A stretch of 10,645 nucleotides of DNA, from positions 1-10,645 of the forward strand of contig JAFADM010000063.1 of the NCBI GenBank assembly GCA_023424865.1. Reading direction: 5' to 3'. Source of the stretch: Bacillota bacterium (GTDB lineage: Bacteria > Bacillota_A > Clostridia > DSM-8532). This document shows, in pieces, positions 1-7,039 of this stretch (within the stretch, counting starts at the first letter, position 1; each line of letters starts with the position of its first letter). A program made the position numbers and the translations under genes. Below the pieces are notes generated by a model. It saw only the letters and a list, made by a program, of their open reading frames with translations. It did not search any database and was not told where the DNA came from.

Positions 1-222
1 AACGAGAGGCCTCAAATTATTCAGCTTGATATTTGACAACACATCGGGAATCATTTCAGCCAAAACCTCGGTTATGAGCACAACACCAATGGAGCTGTCA
101 TCCAATGCGGCCCGAATCGCATCTAAAGCCTCCTGGCGCTCATGGACGACAACGCCGTCAATGCCTGCCAGGCGCATGCCCGCTTTCGTATCCACATTGT
201 CACTGATGAGAAACATCCTCAT
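1..222 (-). CDS. ntpG: V-type ATPase subunit F (partial, C-terminus beyond window)
   Basis: Central-stalk subunit of a V/A-type rotary ATPase; in this family it binds the D subunit inside the A3B3 head and helps couple catalysis to rotor rotation. Reading from the ATG at 222, 74 residues are visible of a family that is usually about 100 residues. They start MRMFLISDNVDTKAGMRLAG and include the Rossmann-like core segment IGVVLITEVLAE (about residues 45-56), both typical of subunit F. The reading frame runs off the left edge without a stop, so the C-terminal tail is missing only because the window ends. An AAGGGATGG stretch precedes the ATG. It follows the K gene by 75 nt, with a stem-loop in the gap. 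The symbol follows Enterococcus hirae naming, where NtpG is subunit F; other schemes call it AtpF. The family assignment is from recognition of the sequence pattern. Confidence 0.9.
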   Translation of the reverse strand, partial: MRMFLISDNVDTKAGMRLAGIDGVVVHERQEALDAIRAALDDSSIGVVLITEVLAEMIPDVLSNIKLNNLRPLV

Positions 223-255
223 TTTAGTTCCATCCCTTTCTTAGGCACAATTTTC

Positions 256-287
256 GTTTGAAACAAAGGTCTTGCCCTTTTTCAAAC
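256..287 (-). other. Intercistronic stem-loop between K and F genes
   Basis: In the minus-strand transcript, perfect 8-nt arms GTTTGAAA and TTTCAAAC (280-287 and 256-263) enclose an inner AAGG/CCTT stem with a small TG bulge and a 6-nt loop. It begins 10 nt after the K stop codon. No run of U follows the distal arm, so it is not a typical intrinsic terminator. It could act as an mRNA 3'-end stabiliser or a processing site that raises K expression relative to downstream genes, since K is needed in about ten copies per complex. That role is inference. Confidence 0.6.
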
Positions 288-297
288 TTTACACTTA

Positions 298-768
<471 letters not shown>

Positions 769-832
769 TTACTGTAAATAAGATATTTATGAGAAAGCCC
801 TCCAAAAGACTTATTAAAAGCCTTCGGCAAGC

Positions 833-2758
833 TTAATCTTCCGTAACGGTAACAGGCTTGAAATCATAGCCCTCACCCACATAGAAACGTCCGAATATTT
901 CATAGTATTCAAGACGCATGCATTGAATAGCAACTATGAGACCTTCAAGGCCAATGGTTAAAGCATTACCTATAATAACCACCACTATGCCCCCGAAGCC
1001 CTGCATCATGCCATAGAGAGACCATACGGCCAGCGAAAGGCCGGCATGGCTTAAAACAAAAGCGCCCACGCGAACAAAAGACACCGTATTACTCATAAAG
1101 CTCAGCACGGTTTCAAAAAGCTCAAAGCTGGCTTCAACAAGGTACAAGCCTTTTTCGTGGGGCAGGATTTCCTTTTTTCTTTTTAGGATGTTTTCCAGGG
1201 GTTCCTTAAAAAAGATCATGATGGCCGGTAAAATAACCACTACAACAAGAGCAATTTCCGTAAATACAATTTGTCCGCTTAGAAGGGAAAGCAGCACACA
1301 CACCGCTCCTCCGCCATAAAACATCAGGCCCGCAAGACCATTTTTGTCAAACAGCAGTCGGCCCCATTTTCTCATTTTAAAGCTGTTTATCATGCTTGCG
1401 ATGATTGTAACAATAATGATTAACACACCGTAGCCTAAAGAAAACAGGAGAATGCTATTGATACTGTCTTTGCCATGAAGAGGTGCTTTCCATAAGGGCG
1501 GCAGAATTCCTTCACTGCCGAAGACGCTTCCGTAGACAAAACCGAAAAACGTTGATGACAATCCGACGTAAAGGCCGATACCGCCAAATTGAATCTTTTT
1601 TACGGCAAACAGATAAAGACCGGCCAGGGCAATAAGAAGGCCCTGTCCCACGTCGCCGAACATAAAGCCAAACATAAAGACAAAGGTAATAGTTAATAGG
1701 ATAGTGGGATCAAATTCCTTAACTACCGGCAGTCCATACATGGTAAGAAGGCTTTCAAAGGGCTTGAAAAACTTTTTATTGTGAAGAATGGTGGGAGGAT
1801 TGGAAGTTTTAACGTCCTCCGGATCCTCTCCTGTAAAGAGGATGCCCTCCAGTGGTTCCATTTCCTTGCTGAAGTACTTGTAATTCTTCACCGGCATCCA
1901 ACCCGTAATAAAAAAGGTTTCTTTGGTATGGGCAGCCATAGCCTTTATCTCATAAACCTTGGAAAGATACAGCACCTTATTGTAGTCCAGCTCAAACCGC
2001 TCCTTCTCCTCATCAATGAAACGTGCAAGGTTTGCCTCTGAGCGTGAAATAAGCTTCTGCATCTCGGTTATTTCTTGGGAGAACTTCTCCAGGTTAAGCT
2101 TGGGACCGCCCTTAACCTTCTCGGAAATGCGTATGCGTTCAAATCCAAGGGCCTGAAAAACATTGTCAACTACGGGAGCCGATTTTTCGGGCATGAAGTA
2201 GAAGATCCACATGGTCTCGCCTGAATCAGAGAGGGGGATTACAATAACGTCAAGGTTATCCAGATATTCCTTCTGTTTTGAAAAGTTTTCTCTGGGAAGG
2301 GAGCCGAAACGGAATTTAAAGAACTCCATATGGAAGAGGTCTTCCACATTAAACTCGAGACTGGAAATCGGTGCAATCTGACTTACAATCCGCTCTCTTT
2401 CCATAATACCGGTTTTATAGCCTTCAATTTCCCGGCGAGTTTCTTCCAGGCGTTCTTCAAGTTTACCCACATATTTACTCAGGGACTGAGCATCCAACGC
2501 CTCAGGTGAAAGCTCTTGGATGGTGCTCTTATTATAAACGCGCACAGAGGCGTTCATTTTCTCATTTAGCACCCGCATTCTTTTTTTTAAATGCTCAAGA
2601 GGGTTTTCTTCCTCAAAAGGCACCAGACCTTTAACATCAATATGCTTGTAGGAGGGCTCAAGCTGAACATTGCCATTAATAACGTACTTTAGCACGAAAG
2701 GTTCAAAATCCTTTAACGGCCCCAGTACGCTGACATACTTCATATGCTCCACAGCCAT
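833..2758 (-). CDS. ntpI: V-type ATPase subunit I (a-type stator subunit)
   Basis: The large stator subunit, 641 residues, which provides the ion half-channels next to the K ring and anchors the peripheral stalks. Length and layout fit the family: a soluble cytoplasmic N-terminal half (1-345) with helical coiled-coil stretches (about 52-125 and 224-262), then a membrane domain with several hydrophobic helices (about 350-385, 394-415, 435-458, 474-495, 499-517, 545-580 and 587-615). Family landmarks are GFMFGDVGQG (364-373), the essential channel arginine R563 in SFVRVGAFVLSHAG (560-573), and E605 and Q612 within LEGLIVAIQCMRLEYYEIF (604-622). The start at 2758 is preceded by AAAGGAAG; a second Met at residue 6 is also possible. 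It lies 24 nt after the C gene. The 109-nt gap to the K gene is longer than the other spacings in the operon. Confidence 0.95.
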   Translation of the reverse strand: MAVEHMKYVSVLGPLKDFEPFVLKYVINGNVQLEPSYKHIDVKGLVPFEEENPLEHLKKRMRVLNEKMNASVRVYNKSTIQELSPEALDAQSLSKYVGKLEERLEETRREIEGYKTGIMERERIVSQIAPISSLEFNVEDLFHMEFFKFRFGSLPRENFSKQKEYLDNLDVIVIPLSDSGETMWIFYFMPEKSAPVVDNVFQALGFERIRISEKVKGGPKLNLEKFSQEITEMQKLISRSEANLARFIDEEKERFELDYNKVLYLSKVYEIKAMAAHTKETFFITGWMPVKNYKYFSKEMEPLEGILFTGEDPEDVKTSNPPTILHNKKFFKPFESLLTMYGLPVVKEFDPTILLTITFVFMFGFMFGDVGQGLLIALAGLYLFAVKKIQFGGIGLYVGLSSTFFGFVYGSVFGSEGILPPLWKAPLHGKDSINSILLFSLGYGVLIIIVTIIASMINSFKMRKWGRLLFDKNGLAGLMFYGGGAVCVLLSLLSGQIVFTEIALVVVVILPAIMIFFKEPLENILKRKKEILPHEKGLYLVEASFELFETVLSFMSNTVSFVRVGAFVLSHAGLSLAVWSLYGMMQGFGGIVVVIIGNALTIGLEGLIVAIQCMRLEYYEIFGRFYVGEGYDFKPVTVTED

Positions 2759-2782
2759 GGCTCTTCACTTCCTTTTTCCGGT

Positions 2783-3835
2783 TTAATTAGGTATTCCGGC
2801 TACAAAATACCGCATTCGTTCAGGAGGCAGTCTGTAACGGACTCCCTCTATAATAGAAATCAAATTACCCATCTCAATTTCCTTCAGCCTGATATAGGAA
2901 AAAACACAGGCGATGGAAAAGCTGTCGGCACGAAATCGGTGGCGGTAATACTTGTAGATGAATTCCAGGTAATTGTGTTCGTTGAGTATCTCATTCTCCG
3001 AGGAAAAGAGAAAACGATAGCGGGTATCCGCCAGTACTCGGACGAACTCCTCCTGGTTTTTAGCAGATAGAAGAGCTTCAATTGATGTTTTTCTTAACTT
3101 CCCATAGCTGGGAAGAATATAGCTCTGTATAACTTCTGTAGGAATTGTGTAATAGGACTTACTTCTATATATCCAAAAGATGTTGAACATATCAATTTCA
3201 ACATCAACGAATGCATTGGCAATAACTTTGTCACGGCCCGAAAGCCATTTCATACAGGATTTCTTCAAAAGCTTGAGGTAATACAGATCCAAAGCCATTT
3301 CCATATTAAACATACGGTTAGCCGTTGTTTCCGAAGCAAAAGGCCGAAGCACATCGTAGTAGTCTGTTCCCTTAAGGCCTGAAAGGAACTCCTCCAGATT
3401 ATTGGATAAAGCCAGTTTGGGCAAATGAATATTGTCATGCCCTGTAAGAAACAGCAGGGAATCTTCCAACACGCTGTGATCAGGCTTACCTGAGGCAAAA
3501 ACCCTGAAAATCAGCTTTAAACTTTCTATCTCAATACGCCGGTACATCAGCTGTGTAATCGCCTTGGTGTCGTTCCGGGCAAATTTTAATATTTTACCAA
3601 ATTCATTGACAAAAATATGCTTTATTAAGTTTTCCAGATGTCCCCTGTGTATACTCCCTTCGTCAACCTCGCTGAGAGCCTCGGCGTAGGGGGTGTTGCT
3701 GTTTTTCAGGTAGGTCAGTATTTCACCTACGTTTTTCTTTCTTATAAGCTCCTGGTAATCGGTCTCATTCAGAAGTTTTCCGAACATAGCCCGGGTTTTG
3801 CCCGACAGAGCACCGTATTTAATCTCACGAAGCAT
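2783..3835 (-). CDS. ntpC: V-type ATPase subunit C (AC39/d family)
   Basis: An all-helical funnel-shaped subunit that sits on the K ring and links it to the central stalk (D/F). The protein is 350 residues, normal for the family. The N-terminus has the conserved YGALSGKTRAM (7-17). The C-terminal end has the family's final helical repeat, IRLKEIEMGNLISIIEG (315-331), followed by LPPERMRYFV. No membrane segment is seen. The start at 3835 has GGAAGGTG just upstream, and that site overlaps the stop codon of the H/G gene, which lies only 4 nt away; this suggests translational coupling. In E. hirae and Thermus operons the C gene lies after K and E, whereas here it precedes I. Confidence 0.93.
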   Translation of the reverse strand: MLREIKYGALSGKTRAMFGKLLNETDYQELIRKKNVGEILTYLKNSNTPYAEALSEVDEGSIHRGHLENLIKHIFVNEFGKILKFARNDTKAITQLMYRRIEIESLKLIFRVFASGKPDHSVLEDSLLFLTGHDNIHLPKLALSNNLEEFLSGLKGTDYYDVLRPFASETTANRMFNMEMALDLYYLKLLKKSCMKWLSGRDKVIANAFVDVEIDMFNIFWIYRSKSYYTIPTEVIQSYILPSYGKLRKTSIEALLSAKNQEEFVRVLADTRYRFLFSSENEILNEHNYLEFIYKYYRHRFRADSFSIACVFSYIRLKEIEMGNLISIIEGVRYRLPPERMRYFVAGIPN

Positions 3836-3839
3836 GTTT

Positions 3840-4160
3840 TCACCTTCCGATAATTCGGTTTATGATTTCTTTTTCCCAGATATCCTGGTTTTCTTCAGCT
3901 GCTTCTTCCATAAGGCGCATTCGAAGAGCCGTGTCCTCATAAATCCGCATTACCCTGTCATCTGCTTCTCTGCGGCTTTTTAACCGCAGCTGCTCGATTT
4001 TGTGCTCGGCCATCTCTTCAATATTGGCTTTAAGTGAGCTGCATTCATCCCTGCCTTCGGCAAGTATGCCATCCTGCTCGCTGATGCCTTCGGCTACGAC
4101 CTGCTGAGCGCTCTGTTCAAGTTCTATAATACGTTTAATAACATTTTCTACGTTTTCCAT
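3840..4160 (-). CDS. ntpF: V-type ATPase subunit H/G (peripheral stalk)
   Basis: A 106-residue, highly charged, helical protein at the head of the ATPase operon. Bacterial V/A ATPase operons usually begin with this small peripheral-stalk subunit (NtpF in E. hirae, G in Thermus), which forms a long coiled coil with subunit E. Residues 1-95 are rich in E, K, R, A and Q with heptad-like hydrophobic spacing and no proline, as expected for a coiled coil. The start at 4160 (MENVENVIKR) is preferred over an ATG 45 nt upstream because AGGCGGTG lies just before it and the upstream extension (MKRRKGNLSCHRRCC) is Cys/Arg-rich and unlike the family. Sequence conservation in this family is low, so the call rests on size, helical character and position. 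Confidence 0.85.
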   Translation of the reverse strand: MENVENVIKRIIELEQSAQQVVAEGISEQDGILAEGRDECSSLKANIEEMAEHKIEQLRLKSRREADDRVMRIYEDTALRMRLMEEAAEENQDIWEKEIINRIIGR

Positions 4161-4164
4161 ACAA

Positions 4165-4172
4165 CACCGCCT
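4165..4172 (-). promoter_or_regulatory. RBS fixing the H/G start
   Basis: AGGCGGTG on the minus strand matches AGGAGGTG at 7 of 8 positions and lies 4 nt before the ATG at 4160. A small hairpin (GGCAA...TTGCC, 4175-4190) lies immediately upstream of it in the leader. Confidence 0.6.
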
Positions 4173-4240
4173 GTGGCAACTCAAATTGCCCTTTCTGCGT
4201 TTCATACTTTATTTCGGCATTTTACGACAATTTAACGATA

Positions 4241-4270
4241 GGTATATACCACTCATTATGTTATATACCC
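4241..4270. repeat. Paired GKTATATACC elements on the ATPase promoter
   Basis: GGTATATACC (4241-4250, a perfect palindrome) is followed 19 bp later, start to start, by GTTATATACC (4260-4269), identical at 9 of 10 positions. The second copy covers the -10 box and the first lies just downstream of the predicted start site. This is the arrangement expected of a repressor operator pair; no regulator can be named. Confidence 0.45.
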
Positions 4271-4288
4271 TTCCAAGAAATCTTTCAA
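4260..4288 (-). promoter_or_regulatory. Promoter of the V-type ATPase operon
   Basis: On the minus strand, a -35 TTGAAA (4283-4288) and a -10 TATAAC (4260-4265) are separated by 17 nt. Each box matches the housekeeping sigma consensus at 5 of 6 positions. Predicted transcription start is near 4253, giving a leader of about 90 nt before the H/G gene. Prediction from sequence only. Confidence 0.6.
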
Positions 4289-4461
4289 CAATAATATTGC
4301 CCAAAATAGCTTAACCTTAAAAAAAATAGTTATGAGATTAGCTAATACTGTTGTTTTTGGCCCCATTGCTGTAAAGAATTCCCGCGAATAAGGCTTAATC
4401 CGGGCCATAAAAAAACAGCCATTTTATGCATAAAAGCAACGGTATGCTATGTTTTTTTGCA

Positions 4462-4489
4462 TGAATTGTGAATTGTGAATTTTGAGTTT
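4462..4489. repeat. Short 7-bp tandem repeat
   Basis: Three tandem heptamers TGAATTG, TGAATTG, TGAATTT, then a degraded TGAGTTT, upstream of the argD promoter. It is likely a slippage-prone microsatellite. Each unit starts with TGAAT, the half-site of an ARG box, but no facing ATTCA half is present. Confidence 0.6.
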
Positions 4490-4519
4490 TTGAAAAAGAA
4501 ACCTTATTTATTTTTTAAA

Positions 4520-4549
4520 TTGCATAATTATACATATCTATTGTATAAT
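4520..4549 (+). promoter_or_regulatory. Probable argD promoter
   Basis: A perfect -10 TATAAT (4544-4549) with a weak -35 candidate TTGCAT (4520-4525, 18-nt spacer). The predicted start is near 4556, leaving a short leader that carries the GGAGGT ribosome site at 4565-4570. The weak -35 lowers confidence, but the -10 is well placed. Confidence 0.5.
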
Positions 4550-4555
4550 TATTTA
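4521..4555. promoter_or_regulatory. Tandem ARG boxes (ArgR/AhrC operator)
   Basis: Two near-palindromes, TGCATAATTATACA (4521-4534) and TGTATAATTATTTA (4542-4555), each match the known ARG-box core TGAATwwwwATTCA at 12 of 14 positions. They are offset by 21 bp, the spacing of paired ARG boxes recognised by hexameric ArgR. The second box covers the -10 of the promoter in front of argD, which fits repression by arginine. The regulator gene is not in the window. Confidence 0.65.
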
Positions 4556-4576
4556 TAAATTATTGGAGGTGCTACC

Positions 4577-5776
4577 ATGGATCTTGATACTCTTATTGAT
4601 ATGGACAAAAAATATTATATGCAAACATTTGGAAACAGAACCCCTGTTTGTTTTGTTAAAGGGGAAGGCATTCACCTGTGGGATACCAGGGGAGAAAAGT
4701 ATGCGGATTTTCTGGCGGGCATTGCCGTCAGCGCCCTGGGGCATTCCCATCCGGCACTTGTACAGGCCATAACGGATCAGGCTAAAAAGCTTATCCATTG
4801 CTCTAATTACTACTACATCGAAAGCCAGGCCAGGCTTGCCAAGCTTCTTGCAGAAAATTCCTGCTGCGATCGGGTCTTTTTCTGCAACAGCGGAGCCGAA
4901 GCTAACGAGGGAGCCATTAAGCTTGCACGCATCTTCTATAAGAAGAAAGGCATTGAAAATAAATATGAGATTATATCTCTTCATAAATCCTTTCACGGAA
5001 GAACCCTGGCAACCCTTGCCGCCACGGGCCAGGAAAAGTATAAAGCTCCTTACGCCCCTCTCACCCCAACCTTCATCAATGTGCCAATAAACGATTACGA
5101 CGCACTTTTTGCCGCTGTCGGCGATAAAACCTGCGCCATTCTCCTTGAGCCCATACAGGGCGAGGGCGGAGTGAACTTAATCTCTCCCGAGTATGCTCAA
5201 AAGGTGAGAAAGCTCTGTGATGAAAAGGATATTCTTCTTATTTTCGACGAGGTGCAGACAGGCCTTGGACGTACCGGCAAGCTCTTTGGCTATGAGCATC
5301 TGGGCATTGAGCCCGATATTTTTACCCTGGCCAAGGCCCTGGGAGGAGGCGTCCCCATAGGTGCCCTGTGTGCCAAGGATTTTGTAGCCTCAGCCTTTGA
5401 ACCAGGCGATCATGGCTCCACCTTCGGAGGAAATCCTCTGGCCACAAGTGCCGGATATGCCGTGCTTTCCACCATTCTAAACGAGAATCTGCCTTCCAGG
5501 GCTGCCTCTGTCGGAAAGTACTTCATGGAGGGAATTGGAAGCCTTAAAGACAAGCATCCCATAATTGGAGAGGTAAGAGGAAAGGGTCTTATGGTGGGTC
5601 TTGAGCTTACTCAGCCTCTTGCCAAGAAGCTCCATCAAAAGCTTCTGGACAGACATTATCTCACAGGGGCAGTAAGTGACAAGGTGCTTCGGATGCTTCC
5701 CCCCCTCATTGTAACGCAGGAGGAGATCGACGGCTTCATAGAGGCGCTGGATGCCTCTCTTTCACAGCTTGTATAG
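4577..5776 (+). CDS. argD: Acetylornithine aminotransferase
   Basis: A class III PLP-dependent aminotransferase of arginine biosynthesis. It interconverts N-acetylglutamate semialdehyde plus glutamate with N2-acetylornithine plus 2-oxoglutarate in the cytoplasm; ArgD enzymes often also act on N-succinyl-diaminopimelate. At 399 residues it has normal ArgD length. Landmarks: GIAVSALGHSHP (48-59), phosphate-binding SGAEANEGAIKLAR (105-118), SFHGRT (138-143), cofactor-stacking and binding IFDEVQTGLGRTG (222-234, with D224), Schiff-base lysine K253 in TLAKALGGGVPIGA, STFGGNPLA (281-289), and R372 in LRMLPPL. The start is fixed by GGAGGT 6 nt before the ATG. The related families GABA and ornithine aminotransferase are possible, but the compact length and ARG-box promoter favour ArgD. 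No other arginine gene is adjacent. No convincing terminator follows, so read-through into the next genes is possible. Confidence 0.92.
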   Translation: MDLDTLIDMDKKYYMQTFGNRTPVCFVKGEGIHLWDTRGEKYADFLAGIAVSALGHSHPALVQAITDQAKKLIHCSNYYYIESQARLAKLLAENSCCDRVFFCNSGAEANEGAIKLARIFYKKKGIENKYEIISLHKSFHGRTLATLAATGQEKYKAPYAPLTPTFINVPINDYDALFAAVGDKTCAILLEPIQGEGGVNLISPEYAQKVRKLCDEKDILLIFDEVQTGLGRTGKLFGYEHLGIEPDIFTLAKALGGGVPIGALCAKDFVASAFEPGDHGSTFGGNPLATSAGYAVLSTILNENLPSRAASVGKYFMEGIGSLKDKHPIIGEVRGKGLMVGLELTQPLAKKLHQKLLDRHYLTGAVSDKVLRMLPPLIVTQEEIDGFIEALDASLSQLV

Positions 5777-5870
5777 CGGTTCAGGAAGTATAAATCTCAA
5801 ATTTTTAGGAACCTCCCATGCAACTTTAAAGGGCTCACCGCATACAATTGAATGCAGACAATATTTTTGT

Positions 5871-5876
5871 GGTGAT
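5871..5876 (+). promoter_or_regulatory. RBS fixing the start at 5881
   Basis: GGTGAT, matching the distal part of the AAGGAGGTGATC anti-SD complement, 4 nt before the ATG at 5881. An in-frame ATG at 5848 has no ribosome site upstream. Confidence 0.5.
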
Positions 5877-5880
5877 AGCC

Positions 5881-6192
5881 ATGCAAGATGGAAATGTATT
5901 TGACAAACTCCAGGGCAATGTAGCCAAGAAGAAGTTTGAGAAAGCACTTGAAATGCTGCGCAACGAAAACCCCCAGGAGCTCAAAAAAAAGCTGAATCAA
6001 ATGGATACCGGTGATATTCTTTCCAAAATGGACGAGTACGACGCAAAAAAGCTAGGTCAAATGGGCATTAACCTCGACGAAATCAGGCAAAGAATCACCG
6101 ATAAGGATTTTGAAAAGCTTACTCAACTTCTGGGCTCCGACGGAGCAGTCATCGCCCAAAGACTTCGGAATCTCCTAAAGAACGGGCGCTGA
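5881..6192 (+). CDS. Small charged helical protein, unknown function
   Basis: A 103-residue protein I cannot assign to a named family. It begins MQDGNVFDKLQGNVAKKKFE and is rich in Lys, Leu, Asp and Glu. It looks like several short helices separated by Asn/Gly/Asp turns: about 5-27, 32-40, 44-50, 53-60, 65-72, 75-84 and 87-101. Two segments share the pattern of a short amphipathic helix followed by a [DN]-x-[DE] turn. It has no signal peptide, membrane segment or cysteine, so it is likely a soluble cytoplasmic (or forespore) protein. It is the first of four same-strand genes leading to the SleB-type hydrolase, 43 nt before the next one, and starts 104 nt after argD. A sporulation-related role is inferred from context only. 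Confidence 0.75.
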   Translation: MQDGNVFDKLQGNVAKKKFEKALEMLRNENPQELKKKLNQMDTGDILSKMDEYDAKKLGQMGINLDEIRQRITDKDFEKLTQLLGSDGAVIAQRLRNLLKNGR

Positions 6193-6235
6193 TACTTTTC
6201 AGATTTTCTAGGCAATTAGCAGGGAGGCGATATCC

Positions 6236-6682
6236 ATGCCGGACGAACTTGACAATAAATTGAAACAGATAGCGGATATGTTTGGTGTAACCGATACGGG
6301 CAACCTGAGGAATATTGTGGAAAGTTTTGCCCCAGGCATCAGCTCCCAACTTTCCTCTCCCCCCTCCCCGTCTTACACCTCTGAGGATCAGCCAGGGGAA
6401 GCGACACCCGTCATAAACACGGCTCCTTCCCAGTCAAGGAATTTGGGGGGAATCTTAGGGAATAATCTGGGGGATCTGGGCTTATTGACAAAAGCCAATG
6501 AGATGCTTGGTATGTTTAACAATGTCAAGGATTCCAGAATAACGCTTTTAAATTCCATCAGTCCCTTTTTAGGGCTGGCCAGACAGCAGCGTCTTACTTC
6601 TGCCGTTCAGCTTTTGAAGGTCGTATCCATCATAAGTGTCATTGCACCCGGGCTAAATCCTTCTTCCAGAAACAGGGGGTGA
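6236..6682 (+). CDS. Small hypothetical protein with helical C-terminal module
   Basis: A 148-residue protein of unknown function. AGGGAGG lies 8 nt before the ATG. The N-terminus (1-32) is a charged helix. Residues 35-68 form a Pro/Ser/Thr-rich linker that is probably disordered. Residues 69-85 are Gly/Leu/Asn-rich (NLGGILGNNLGDLG). Residues 86-138 form a mostly hydrophobic helical module with the pattern DSRITLLNSISPFL (99-112), then a basic RQQR, then LKVVSIISVIAP. That last module resembles short helical segments I associate with uncharacterised clostridial proteins, but I cannot name the family. Its stop codon is part of the next gene's ribosome site, so the two are almost certainly co-transcribed and possibly translationally coupled. 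Confidence 0.75.
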   Translation: MPDELDNKLKQIADMFGVTDTGNLRNIVESFAPGISSQLSSPPSPSYTSEDQPGEATPVINTAPSQSRNLGGILGNNLGDLGLLTKANEMLGMFNNVKDSRITLLNSISPFLGLARQQRLTSAVQLLKVVSIISVIAPGLNPSSRNRG

Positions 6683-6683
6683 T
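6674..6683 (+). promoter_or_regulatory. RBS choosing the 6690 start, overlapping upstream stop
   Basis: AGGGGGTGAT overlaps the TGA stop (6680-6682) of the preceding gene. It abuts the ATG at 6684, too close to serve it, but lies 6 nt before the ATG at 6690, which is therefore preferred. Confidence 0.55.
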
Positions 6684-6689
6684 ATGCCA

Positions 6690-6971
6690 ATGGATCAAAA
6701 GGGACTTTCGTCCATCCCTCTCCCCAATTCCTGGGATAACTCTTCCGGGAAGGACGGGAAGGACGAAATGAACAATAAAAATACATCTGTGTTCTCTCAG
6801 GGACCTTCTTTTCTTCCAGCTATTTTAGGCAATATAAAGATGGAAGATGTAATACTCCTTGTCCTTATTGTAGTACTCCTGTCGGAAGGATCCGGGTGTG
6901 ACAATCTTTTGGTGGGCGTTCTTATCGTCCTGTTCCTCTCGGGTATTGACGGAAATCCGTTTGGCTTTTAA
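6690..6971 (+). CDS. Small protein with duplicated hydrophobic segment
   Basis: A 93-residue protein; an alternative start at 6684 would add two residues. The first 45 residues are polar and Ser/Asn/Lys-rich, probably disordered. Residues 52-65 (EDVILLVLIVVLLS) and 71-84 (DNLLVGVLIVLFLS) are two copies of one hydrophobic unit, each starting with acidic or Asn residues and ending LS, identical at 6 of 14 positions. They are joined by a Gly/Ser/Cys turn with C70, and the protein ends in a Gly/Phe-rich tail. Each hydrophobic run is only about 12 residues, short for a full membrane crossing, so a helical hairpin embedded in a membrane or a self-assembling layer is plausible. Small proteins with this kind of DD/ED-(hydrophobic) unit are common in spore-forming Firmicutes, mostly uncharacterised. 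Function unknown. Confidence 0.75.
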   Translation: MDQKGLSSIPLPNSWDNSSGKDGKDEMNNKNTSVFSQGPSFLPAILGNIKMEDVILLVLIVVLLSEGSGCDNLLVGVLIVLFLSGIDGNPFGF

Positions 6972-7039
6972 AGCCGGTCCATGCATATTTTTCTTCTGAA
7001 TGCAAATGCTTTTCATGAAAACAGTTTTGGGAGGTATTC

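Larger units (their letters stand above)
4161..4576. other. Divergent AT-rich intergenic control region
   Basis: A 416-bp non-coding gap between the ATPase operon (leftward) and argD (rightward). I find no convincing ORF or RNA gene. Besides the promoters and repeats listed separately, it holds a perfect 14-bp palindrome TTTTATGCATAAAA (4422-4435) and a distant inverted pair, GGCCC (4359-4363) and GGGCC (4402-4406), flanked by T and A runs. The role of the last two is unknown. Confidence 0.7.

Noticed and set aside
4359..4406. GGCCC...GGGCC inverted pair as a terminator or riboswitch
   Set aside because: Only 5 bp with a loop of about 38 nt; it lies upstream of both genes and shows no recognisable riboswitch core.
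5840..5865. GCATA plus CAATATT before the 5881 gene as a sigma-G promoter
   Set aside because: Spacer is only 14 nt and the -10 matches poorly; too weak to list as a feature.
6963..6975. GGCTTTTAAAGCC at the end of the 93-residue gene as a terminator
   Set aside because: The symmetrical sequence leaves almost no loop, and no T-run follows directly.
6983..7020. GCATA / GAATG and CATGAAA upstream of the SleB gene as a sigma-F/G promoter
   Set aside because: Spacings of 26 and 11 nt do not fit forespore sigma factors; a sporulation promoter remains expected but is not visible.
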